From assembly GCA_963737575.1 (NCBI GenBank), contig CAVTTJ010000011.1, forward strand, positions 1 to 64,000: DNA of 64,000 nt. The letters run 5' to 3'. Numbering within the stretch: position 1 is the stretch's first letter; the number at the start of each line of letters is the position of its first letter. The position numbers and the translations under genes are program-made. Below the pieces are notes generated by a model. It had not been told where the DNA came from. It made no database searches and saw only the letters and a program-made list of their open reading frames with translations. The stretch is from VRUE01 sp963737575. GTDB taxonomy: Bacteria; Actinomycetota; Thermoleophilia; Solirubrobacterales; 70-9. This document shows, one piece after another, positions 7,250-16,048 of this stretch.

Positions 7250-8152
7250 TTATCCGCTGGCCTGGTCGGCATGGGCGAGGGCGGCGTCGAGCGCGGCGGC
7301 GATCGACGCCGGGGTCTCGATCTGCGGGTAGTGCCCGGCGTCGGGCAGCTCGATCGTCGGCACGCCCGGCCGCAGCTCCTGAAGGCCGCGCAGAACCTCG
7401 GTCCGGGCGACGGGGTCGCGCAGGCCCCAGGCAAGCGTCAGCGGGCCGGGCCAATCGCGGATCGCCCCGTGCCAGCGCTCCGTGAAGCGTTCGCGCTCTG
7501 CCATGTAGTTGATCGTGCGATGCGCGATGCGGGTGCCCCCGTCGTGGGAGATCAGCGACCACTGGTCGGCCGCCTCCTCGGCGCTCAGTGGGTGCTCGGC
7601 CGAGAAGATCCGCTCGAACTGGGCGCTGAACGTCCGCTCCGAGGTGAGGCGGGCGAAGAGTCCTCCGAGCCTGCTACGCAGAAGCTTTTGGCCGAAGGTC
7701 GGCCGCGCCAGATGGAGGAGCATGCTGCCGTTGAAGAGCATCGCCCCGGCGAGCTCGATCCCGAGCTCGCCGGCGAGGTCCCGCGCCATCAGCTCGGTCG
7801 CGACCGAGGTGCCCATGTCGTGGCCGACGAGGAAGACCGGCGGCGACCCCGCCCGGCGGACGATCTCCTCGGCGGCGTCGGCCTGCCAGGCGAGCGTGTA
7901 GACGTGGTCGGCGGGCTTCTCGGAGAGGCCGAACCCGAGGAAGTCGAAGGCGATGCTCGCCTCCTCGCCGCGGCGCGCCTCGAACAGCGGCCGCCAGTCG
8001 TAGGAGCTCGACGGGAACCCATGCAGGAAGAGGAGCAGCGGAGATTCGGATCCTCCCCGGCGGCGAACGAACAGCCGCCGGCCGAGGACCTCCTCGTTCG
8101 CCCCCTCGCGGCGCCACCGCTCGACGCGCTCCGTCAAAGCTGCGAGTCCCAT
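7250..8152 (-). CDS. Alpha/beta hydrolase, epoxide hydrolase/haloalkane dehalogenase type
   Basis: A 300-residue alpha/beta hydrolase. The oxyanion motif is HGFPSSSYDW. The nucleophile elbow is GHDMGT, so the nucleophile is Asp, as in epoxide hydrolases and haloalkane dehalogenases, not Ser. The acid is probably the Asp of WGLRDPV, and the base is the His of DAGHYPQIE near the C-terminus. A cap domain lies between about residues 135 and 215. The sequence resembles the MEST/PEG1 subgroup, whose substrates are poorly known. No signal peptide, so cytoplasmic. It faces the truncated response regulator and diverges from the STAND regulator. Confidence 0.85.
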   Translation of the reverse strand: MGLAALTERVERWRREGANEEVLGRRLFVRRRGGSESPLLLFLHGFPSSSYDWRPLFEARRGEEASIAFDFLGFGLSEKPADHVYTLAWQADAAEEIVRRAGSPPVFLVGHDMGTSVATELMARDLAGELGIELAGAMLFNGSMLLHLARPTFGQKLLRSRLGGLFARLTSERTFSAQFERIFSAEHPLSAEEAADQWSLISHDGGTRIAHRTINYMAERERFTERWHGAIRDWPGPLTLAWGLRDPVARTEVLRGLQELRPGVPTIELPDAGHYPQIETPASIAAALDAALAHADQASG

Positions 8153-8191
8153 TGCCCGCCAGCCTAGCCTCCCCTAGTCTCTGCGAAAGCC

Positions 8192-10118
8192 ATGCAGGAG
8201 ACGCTGGCGACACGGATGGCCACCCGCGATGCGGCCCGCTTCGTGGGTCGCGGCGAGGAGCTGGCGCGGCTCGAGGGGCTGCTGGACGAGGCCGCTGCGG
8301 GTGAGCGTCTTCCTCCTCCACGGCCCCGCCGGGGCGGGCAAGAGCGCCCTCCTTCGCGAGCTGGCCCGTCACGGAGAGGCCCGGGGGATGGAGACGGTCA
8401 TGGTCGAGGCTCGCGACCTTGCGCCACTCGCCGAGGCGCTCGACGAGGCGATTGCGCCGGCGCTTCGGGCGTCCCGGCCGCTCCTGATGCTCGACTCCTG
8501 GGAGCGGCTCTCGGCACTCGACCCCCACCTCCGCCAGAACCTGCTGCCGCGCCTGCCATCTTCGGCCCGGGTGGTGATCGCCTCGCGCCGGGCACCTGGC
8601 GCCGGATGGTTCGCCGGCGGCTGGGAGAACCTCGTCGCCGAGCTCAGCCTGGGACCCCTAGCCCAGCCCGACGCCGAGGCGCTGCTCGCGTCCCGCGGAC
8701 TCAGCGACCCTGCCCTGCGATCGCAGACCTTGGCCTGGGCAGGGGGCTCGCCGCTGGCTCTGGTGCTGGCGGTCGACGCCGGTGGCGTGCCGCCGGAGGC
8801 GCCGGGAGAGGCGCCCGCGGCGGTGGTCGACGCCCTGTTGCGGCGGCTTCTCGATGCCCAGCCCGAGGGTGATATGCGGCGGGCGCTCGCGGTCGCCTCG
8901 CTGGCGCGGGTGACGAGCCCCTCGCTGCTCGCAGAGGTCCTGCCGGACTGCGACACCGAGCGCGCCTTCTCGTGGCTGAGCGCCCAGCCGAGCGCGGAGC
9001 CGCTCGGCGACGGCGTCACTTTGCATGACCTCGTCGGCCGCGCCGTCCGGGCCGACCTCCGCCGCCGCTCGCCGGAGATCGAGCGGGACCTGCGCCGCCG
9101 CCTCGTCGATGCGCTCTACGCGCGCAGCGCCCGCGAGGGCCTTCTGCGGCTGACCCTCGACCTCCAGCACCTGGTCCAGGACCGGGCGATCAGGTGGGGT
9201 TTCTCATGGGACATGTCGGGTCGCTTCCACATCGACGCGCCGCGGCCGGGAGACGCCGATGAGATCGCCGCCCACGGGGGCTCGGTCGGCCGATCATGGC
9301 TGGAGGCGGCGCGCCGCTACTTCGAGGAGACCCCCGGTCGGGTCACGATCGTCCGCGACCAGGAGGGCGGGATCGCCGGCTATGGCGTCGCCGTCACCCC
9401 GGCCAACGCGCCGCCCTTCGCGGCCGAGGATCCCGTCCTCGGCCCGCGGCTGAGCCACGCGATCGAGCGGGTGCCGGGGGGAGCGGCCGTGGTGATCCGC
9501 CAGGCGGTCGACCTCACCCCCGACCGCCCTTCGCCGGTCGTCGGCCTGATCGGGATGGCGGCGGTGACCGGCTCGGGCCTGGCCAACCCCGCGGCCGCCT
9601 ACCTCCCGATCGTCAGCGCCGATGCCGCCGCGATGGCGTTCAGCGCCGCCTGCGGCGCGCGGGCGGTCGATGAGCTGGCGGTCGAGGAGGCGGGGGTCCG
9701 GGTCGAGTGCCATGTGCTCGACTACGGCCCGGGCGGCCTGCTCGCCTTCCAGCGCGCCGCCGTCTACCGCGAGCTCGGGCTGCGGCCGCCGACCCTCGAG
9801 GCGGTGCGAGAGGCCCTCCGCAACTACACCTCGCCGGCGCGGCTCGCCGCGAGCGACCTCGCGCCGGCCGCCGGGAGTCCCGCCGCGCGGGCCGAGGCGG
9901 TACGGGCGCTGATCGACCAGGCGGTCGGCGAGGCCTTCGGCGACTCGCCGGAAGAGCGCCTGATGCGACGGGTCCTCGCCCGGGGCTATCTCGAGCCCGC
10001 CGCCTCGCAGGAGGAGGCCGCGCGCGAGCTCAACATGAGCCGGACCGCCTACTTCCGTCGGCTCCGCGCCGGAGTCGAGCGGGTTGCGGAGCGGCTCGGT
10101 GCGCCTGTCCCCGATTGA
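8192..10118 (+). CDS. STAND-type ATPase regulator (one frameshift)
   Basis: The protein begins with RFVGRGEELARLEGLL, the usual entry to AAA/STAND ATPase domains, then Walker A GPAGAGKS and Walker B RPLLMLDSWE. A +1 shift near 8300 separates the N-terminal 35 residues from the rest. The corrected length is about 640 residues. The centre looks like a winged-helix/helical sensor segment. A middle domain (about 330-530) resembles an acyltransferase-like fold (FEETPGRVTIVRDQEGGIAGYG). The C-terminus (ARELNMSRTAYFRRLRAGVER) is a helix-turn-helix-like element. Family members are ATP-driven switches. The target is unknown. Confidence 0.7.
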
Positions 10119-10197
10119 GTAGTCCAACCGTCCGCGGGGACCGAATCGGGACTCCCCCGGTACTGACGGCGGGTCGGGCCGTGCCTATCTTCGGACG

Positions 10198-13100
10198 ATG
10201 GCTCGCTCGACGATCAGGATCGCCTCACCGACCCTGATCGCGGCGCTGTTCCTCCTCCTCGCCACGCCGGCCTCGGCTGCGCCGGTCACGGTCGATTTCG
10301 AGTCCGGGGCGGCGCCGAACGAACAGGTGAAGGACCAGTACTGCTGCCCCGGCGGTGTCGACAAGGGGCCGCACTTCATGAACGCGGTCGCGAACGCCGG
10401 TTTCAACGCGGGCAGCCAGCCCGGCCTGAGCGGGCTCTCCTGCGACGCCCGCCTACCTCGACGCGGGAGACCAGGCGCAGCTCCGGGACGAGGGCGATCA
10501 ACCTGATCGGCTGCGCCGGCGGGCGAGTTCACCGGCTCCGCCGGCTTCTTCAAGCTCAACTGGCCGACCCACTCGGTCGAATTCCAGGTCGGGCTTGCCG
10601 AGCGAAACACCCTCCTCCTGCCCGAACTTCATCTGCGCCGAAATCTGGACGACGGCATTCGACAAGGAACGCCACATCGTCATGCAGGCAGCAGACGCTG
10701 CTCGGCCCCAACACGAAATTCAAGGGCGTCCCGTTGGTCTCGGGCTCCGACAACATCGCGTTCGTCGAGATCGAGCGCGGCAGCAGGGCCTCTCCGACCG
10801 ACTCCGACACCGGGGTGGCGCTGACCCCGCTCTCCCCGGATCCGGCTACCTCGTCGTCGACGACCTCACCTACGAACCGCCCGCCTCGCCGCCGGAAAGC
10901 AGCTTCCTGCTGGGTGCCTCGCCCTCGACCGCCCGCTTTGCCCCGGGTGCCAAATCGCCCCAAATCAAAATCCCGGTGACCTGGACTGCCAACCCGAACC
11001 CGTCGGCGAGCCCCGTCGCGATGGAACTGAGCGCGCCGGCCGGCGTCACCGGGACCTTCACTCCCAACCCGACCAACACCGGCGAATCGACGCTCGTCCT
11101 CGAAGCGGAAAAGTCGGTGGAACCCGGGAAGTACACGGTGACGGTCGACGGCTACGTCGAAAAAGGCGGAGCCTCCGAAAAGCACTCGAGCGTTCAGATT
11201 GCGATCGAAATCACCGAACCGTTCACGCTCGACCAGCTCGGCAAATACCCGGTCTCGCGCTGCACCCCGGTTGAAGTGCCGATCAGGATCCCGAAGGATC
11301 CCGGCATCAGCGACCCGATCGAAGTCTCGGCCCGGATCAAAGGCACCAAGGCCAAGTTCATCGCGACGTCGGCCGGGTCGATCAGCAATGTCAATCCCCG
11401 GCTCGCGAACGCGACCCTGAACCAGCAGGGCAACGAAGCGAAGATGACGCTGACGGTGGGGATCGACCTCGACGCCCTGGCTGAAGACAACCCGATCATC
11501 GTCAGGGCCGCTCCGACCGGCTACGCGCAACTCGAATCCAAAGGGACGATCTCGATCGAACCGATCCGGGTCGACTCGATCTCGCCGGGTACCGCGCAGG
11601 CTCCGCAGCTGGGCAACCCGGGTACCCAGATGACGGTCAAAGGAGCCGGGTTCTGCCCCGGCGACAAGGTTGCGATCGGCCCGGTCGAGGACACGGCCAA
11701 CCCCGATTCCATTTCGACCCCGGGGAACACACTCACCTTCCGCATTCCCCGCGGTGCCGTCAGCGGAGCGCTGCGGATCCTGCCGCTCAAAGGAACGCCG
11801 TACCTCGGCCCCAAGCTGCCGGTCTCGAGCTTCCGCAACACCCGCGCGTTCAGCTGGGAAAACCAGGACTACGGGATGCGATTCACCGGCGAAATGATGG
11901 ATGACCTCTACGGCAAGGACGAGACCAACATCAACGTCTCCGGGTGGCTGGTCCGCAAGCCCGAGGCCGGCCTTCTGGGCGAGATCACGAACAAGTACAT
12001 CCCTGACGGAATCTGCTTCGGCATGGCGTACTCGGTCGCCCAGATGTTCGACTCGCCGAACTGGGTCGACGAATTCCCGCACTCCGTCCACTCGGTATGG
12101 GGCCTTGACGGGCCGTCGAAACCGTCGGATGCCCTGCTCAGGTTCGTGATCCAACGCTTCTCCCTGCAGTTCTCCGACGAGGTGATCCCGATCATCACCG
12201 GCCAGGTCACTCGGCCAGTCCATCAACGCCCATGACCCGAGCGCCGACATCGATGAAATTCGGTCGCTGCTCGGGCCGGGCAAGCCGCCGCTGTTGCTCG
12301 GGTGGTCAGGCTGGAAGGAAGGCTTCGGCGCGCACACGATTCTCGCCTACGACTGGGAACCGGGCCCGAACGACACCACGATCGTCGACGTCTACAACCC
12401 GAACATGCCCTACACCGCTCGGCGAGGAGAGCCAGTGGGGCACCCACACCGCACGCGAGTTCAAGAAGTCGATGCTCATCGTCCGCAACTCCGACAGCCA
12501 CTGGGAATTCGATCCCACGAGCTCAAAGTCGACTCCTGGGAGGGCGGCGACAACAACCTGCGTCCTCTTCCCCCACGACAAGCTGCCGATCCTGAACGGC
12601 AAGAGCCCGCCATGTGCCGAACGTCGGCGTCGCCGCGGCGATCGCCGGGTTCGGCGCCTTCGGGGACGCGGTCGACCCAGGTCAGCGACGACTCCGGGAC
12701 ACAGGCTCCTCGACAAAGGGGAGCCGGCGAAACCGAAGGGCTGGCCCAGCGGCGTCGCCCCGTTCGCGTCCTTCACCGGCTCCTCGGGCCCGCTGCAGAT
12801 GCGTCGCTGCCGACACGGGCAAGGCCGGCGACGCTCGACCGCGACGGTCCGTCGGGGGAAGGGGGGCGGGGCGATGGATCTGGCGCTGCCGGCACGCGGG
12901 CGAGCCTCCAGGCCGACGTCGCGGCCGGTCAGGTCGACCACGTCACGGTCGACGACCATGCCGAGGAGATCGGCTACAGCCCCGGTGCGACCACCCCGTT
13001 TGGCGGGACGCTGATCTCGGGGCCGGGCGGCGGCGAAGTCCTCGGCGGCGAAGGGGTCGACGGAGCGAGCGGACCGCCGATTTCCAGACCACCTCCTCGA

Positions 13101-13738
13101 AGGGGGGCGGCGACACGGTCTCCTTCGCGCGGCGGCAGGGCGTTCACGATCGACCATGAGGGCGCGGCGGCGGTGCTCTCGCTGACGCTCTCGGGGTTCG
13201 GCGCCGACGGCCTGCCGGTCGCGGTCCGGCTGCCGAAGGCCCACCTCGCGGGCGGCGAGAGGCTGAGCGCGGCACCGACCAATTGGCGCAAGCTCGGATC
13301 GGCGCCGATCCGGGTCCGCTCCACCGTGCACGGCCGCACCTCGACCCGCCTGGTCAAGGGCAGCCGGATCGGCAGGAGCTTCGCCGCGGTCCGCGGGGCG
13401 AAGCTCGACTCCGACGGCACCCACGTCTCCCTGGCGCTGCGCCTGAAGCACGCGCCGAAGAGCGCGGCTGTCTCCCCGGTCGTCGAAGTCCTGCAAGGGA
13501 GAAAGGTCGTCGCCATGTCGAAGCCCGCCAGATTCAGCGGCCGAGAGATGGCGAAACCGAGCCTGGCGCTGGCACGGCGGGTGCGGCCGGCGGCCATCAC
13601 GTGCTGCGGGTGCGGGTTCTCGAGACCGTCGCCGACGGGCTCACCCAGGACTCGGTGGTGGTCAGGAAGGTCTCTGAAGGCGGCGGGTGGCCCGCTAGCA
13701 TTCCGGTTGCTCGAGCGATGAGGCTCGCTCCTTCATAA
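10198..13738 (+). CDS. Large secreted protein: IPT-like region plus possible cysteine-protease domain (many frameshifts)
   Basis: A signal peptide (residues 1-27, ending ATPASA-AP) starts the protein. Pieces in all three frames then join into roughly 1,150 residues. Order: a lectin-like N-terminal region (EFTGSAGFFKLNWP), beta-rich repeats (about 10,900-11,570), and an IPT/TIG-like unit (SISPGTAQAPQLGNPGTQMTVKG). Next comes a region with GICFGMAYS (Cys codon 12014), GAHTILAYDW (His codon 12333) and DVYNPN (Asp 12387, Asn 12396). Cys, His and Asn/Asp in this order and context suggest a papain-like fold (inference). A C-terminal beta domain ends with VLRVRVLETVADGLTQDSVV. About ten shifts interrupt it, and the true stop is uncertain because the last frame runs into the riboswitch. 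Confidence 0.6.
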
Positions 13739-13767
13739 CCGCGGTTCCGCCGCTGATGGCCTCTGTC
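13713..13767 (+). promoter_or_regulatory. Fluoride (crcB) riboswitch
   Basis: The sequence GAGCGATGAGGCTCGCTC is followed by CATAACCGC and then GCTGATGGCCTCT. This is the fluoride riboswitch signature: the GAUGAGGC hairpin, the A-rich joining strand that forms the pseudoknot, and the closing CUGAUGGCCUC strand. It closely parallels the crystallised Thermotoga petrophila example. It ends 31 bases before the ATG of the fluoride channel gene. Fluoride binding should switch on expression of the two channels. Confidence 0.93.
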
Positions 13768-13798
13768 CAAGTCCGTCGACAGACTGGAGGCCGTCTCG

Positions 13799-14198
13799 AT
13801 GCAGGGGATTCGATTGACGCCGGGGCGCGTCGCCGCGATCTACGTCGGCGGGGTGCTGGGGGCGCTGGCCCGGGTCGGGCTGGCTCGAGGCGGTGCCGCA
13901 CGGCTCCGGTGAGTGGCCCTGGGCCACCTTCGCGGCCAACATGCTCGGCGCCCTGCTGCTCGGCTACTTCATCGCCAGGCTGCGCGACCATCCCGAGGAC
14001 AGCCTCGCCCACCCGTTTCTGACGACCGGGATCTGCGGGACCTTCACCACCTTCTCGACCCTCCAGCTCGAGCTGTTCGAGATGGTCGACACAGGCCACC
14101 TGGCGCTCGCCGCCGCCTACATCGCCGTCACCCTCCTCGCCGGCTACGCGTTCGCGCGGATCGGCATCGCCCTCGAGCACCGGCCGGAGGAGGTCGTC
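13799..14198 (+). CDS. crcB: Fluoride ion channel FluC/CrcB, first subunit (frameshift)
   Basis: ATG at 13799 has the ribosome binding site CTGGAGG (13784-13790). Helix 1 (VAAIYVGGVLGALARVGL) is in one frame. A +1 insertion near 13885 moves helices 2-4 to another frame. GICGTFTTFSTLQLE carries the conserved Phe box and the TFSTL break of FluC, and ANMLGALLLGY supplies the pore Asn. FluC proteins export fluoride as dual-topology dimers. The end is uncertain: as read, the frame runs straight into the second subunit. A GGAGGAGG site and an ATGA (14199-14202) suggest a separate gene whose stop was hidden by another inserted base. Confidence 0.85.
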
Positions 14199-14564
14199 AT
14201 GAGCCCGCTCGCGTGGGTCGCGGTCGGGGCCCTGGGCGGCGCGGCGGCCGTCGCCCGCTTCCTGATCGACGCCGCCTTCGCGTCGCGGACCGACCACCCG
14301 TTTCCGCTCGGGATCCTCGCGGTCAACCTGGCCGGCGCGTTCGCCCTCGGGATCGTTGCCGGCGCCGCGCTCGAAGGCGAGGCGCTGGCGATCGTCGCCG
14401 GCGGCGGGATCGGCTCCTTCACCACCTTCTCGACCTGGATCCTCGACTCGCACCGGCTCGCCGAGGCCGGCCACACCCGCCTCGTCTGGCTCAACGTCGG
14501 CCTCTCGACCGTCGTCGGGTTCGCCGCCGTGGTGCTCGGTCACTGGCTCGGCGCGGCCCTCTGA
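14199..14564 (+). CDS. crcB: Fluoride ion channel FluC/CrcB, second subunit
   Basis: A 121-residue four-helix protein of the usual FluC length. Motifs include LGGAAAVARFLID (helix 1), AVNLAGAFALGI (pore Asn, helix 2), and GIGSFTTFSTWILD (Phe box, helix 3). GGAGGAGG lies 5 bases before the ATG, a strong site that supports a start here rather than a fusion. It follows the first subunit and the fluoride riboswitch, so the pair probably forms a heterodimeric fluoride exporter, as in other bacteria with two adjacent crcB genes. Confidence 0.85.
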   Translation: MSPLAWVAVGALGGAAAVARFLIDAAFASRTDHPFPLGILAVNLAGAFALGIVAGAALEGEALAIVAGGGIGSFTTFSTWILDSHRLAEAGHTRLVWLNVGLSTVVGFAAVVLGHWLGAAL

Positions 14565-14610
14565 GGCGGGGGCGCGATTCGTCCGCCCCTGTCTCTACTT
14601 TGGATCCAAG

Positions 14611-15630
14611 ATGAGCCAGCAGGCATTTTCCGAGATTCCCCCGCCCGAGCCGGGCGAGGAGATTGCCCCGCAGAGGGTCCCGCTGCGCGAGCTCGAGGAC
14701 GGCCAGCGCGTCGCCGGCGCCTACGCGGTCCGCGAGCGTGAGCTGCGGCGCAAGCGCAACGGCGAGCCCTGGCTCCGCCTCAAGGTCGCCGACGCCAGCG
14801 GCAGCGCCGAGGCCGTCTGCTGGGAGGAGGCCGAGGCGCTCTACGCGCTTGCCGCACCCGGCTCCGTCGTCCACCTCAGCGGGTCCTTCGAGGTGAGCGA
14901 GCGGTGGGGGCCGAAGATCAAGCTCACGGCGCTGCGCGAGGCGGCGGACGGCGAGTACCGCACCGAGGATCTCGCGGCCGGCTCCGACGTCCCGGTCGAG
15001 CGCCTCGAGAGCGATCTCCGCGAGTTGCTCGAGACCGTCCAGGAGCCGCAGCTGCGGACGCTTCTCGACCGCTTCTTCGGCGAGGGCTCCGACATCTGGG
15101 CCCGGTTTCGCGACGCGCCGGCGGCGAAGGTCTACCACCAGGCCTATCGCCACGGGCTGCTCGAGCACACGGTCTCCGTCGCCCGCGCCGTCTCGGCCGC
15201 CGCCAACTTCTTCGGCGGAATCGACCGCGAGGTCGCGGTGGCGGGGGCGCTCCTGCACGACATCGGCAAGATCGAGGCCTACAACGACGACCCGATGGCG
15301 ATCGACCTCACCGACCTCGGCCGCCTCCAGGGCGAGATCCCGCTCGGCTACTACCTCGTGCGGCGCGAGATCGAGGAGATCCCCGGCTTCGACCCCTCAC
15401 TGGCCCAGGCCGTCCTCCACATCATCCTCAGCCACCACGGCAGCCTCGAGCACGGCTCGCCGGTCGTCCCCGCCACCCGCGAGGCCGTCCTCGTCCACAT
15501 GATCGACAACCTCGGCGGCAGGCTCGGCAGCTTCGACCGGCTCGAGCGCCAGCTCCCCGCCGGCGCCTCGTGGTCGAGTTTCGACCGGGCCCTGTCGGGC
15601 TCGGCCTACTTCGGCCAGCGCGCGGCCTAG
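14611..15630 (+). CDS. YhaM-like 3'-5' exoribonuclease (OB fold plus HD domain)
   Basis: A 339-residue protein. Residues about 20-110 form an OB-fold nucleic-acid-binding domain (LRLKVADASGSAEAVCWEEAEAL). Residues about 165-310 form an HD phosphohydrolase domain with H...HD (LLEHTVSVAR, ALLHDIGKIEAY), HHG (ILSHHGSLEHGS) and a final Asp (HMIDNLGG). The order matches Bacillus YhaM and its phage relatives, which degrade RNA and single-stranded DNA from the 3' end with Mn2+. I chose the ATG at 14611 since the longer frame overlaps the fluoride channel gene. Confidence 0.85.
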   Translation: MSQQAFSEIPPPEPGEEIAPQRVPLRELEDGQRVAGAYAVRERELRRKRNGEPWLRLKVADASGSAEAVCWEEAEALYALAAPGSVVHLSGSFEVSERWGPKIKLTALREAADGEYRTEDLAAGSDVPVERLESDLRELLETVQEPQLRTLLDRFFGEGSDIWARFRDAPAAKVYHQAYRHGLLEHTVSVARAVSAAANFFGGIDREVAVAGALLHDIGKIEAYNDDPMAIDLTDLGRLQGEIPLGYYLVRREIEEIPGFDPSLAQAVLHIILSHHGSLEHGSPVVPATREAVLVHMIDNLGGRLGSFDRLERQLPAGASWSSFDRALSGSAYFGQRAA

Positions 15631-15643
15631 AGCGCCTTCGCCG

Positions 15644-16019
15644 CTAGCCGAATCTCGCCGCGCAGCGCTGGACCTTGTTGACGTCGCCGAGCGCCTTTTC
15701 CATGCACCTGCCGAGCCTCCTGACGTCGGCCGTGCCCTGGTGCTTGGCGACGTGGAAGGACTTTGTGATCGTGATCTGCACCTGTCGGTTGGCCTGCTTG
15801 ATCGTGCGGTTGATCGCGTTGACGTCGACGCCGCTGTTCTTCAGCGTCCCTTCGACCCCGACGTTTTCGAGCGATTCGCCGTACTTGAACCCCTTGTCGA
15901 CGGTGTCGAGGGTGGGCTTGACGATGAAGATGCCGACCGCCGCGATGACCCCGACCGCCGACGGCGAGCCTGATAATCCCGCTAGTTACGTTCCCGAAGA
16001 GATTGCGCAGAAGGTCCAT
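15644..16019 (-). CDS. Small membrane-anchored protein (one frameshift)
   Basis: The corrected protein has about 125 residues. After MDLLRNLFGNVTSGIIRLAV a +1 insertion near 15958 shifts the frame to VGVIAAVGIFIVKPTLDTVD, which completes one membrane helix. A Lys/Asn-rich outer domain follows and ends in LGRCMEKALGDVNKVQRCAA. Two Cys near the C-terminus could pair. It diverges from pafBC across about 30 bases. The plus-strand frame over the same bases is a shadow. No family recognised. Confidence 0.6.
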
Positions 16020-16048
16020 GGCGCTCCGCGGAGACTATCCTCCGACCC

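Noticed and set aside
10556..12337. Minus-strand frame of 593 codons
   Set aside because: Lies opposite the secreted protein, and its Asp/Arg-rich text is the usual antisense pattern of GC-rich genes.
13893..14564. Single eight-helix fused fluoride channel
   Set aside because: A strong ribosome binding site and ATGA at the join favour two genes. Kept as a finding because it cannot be excluded.
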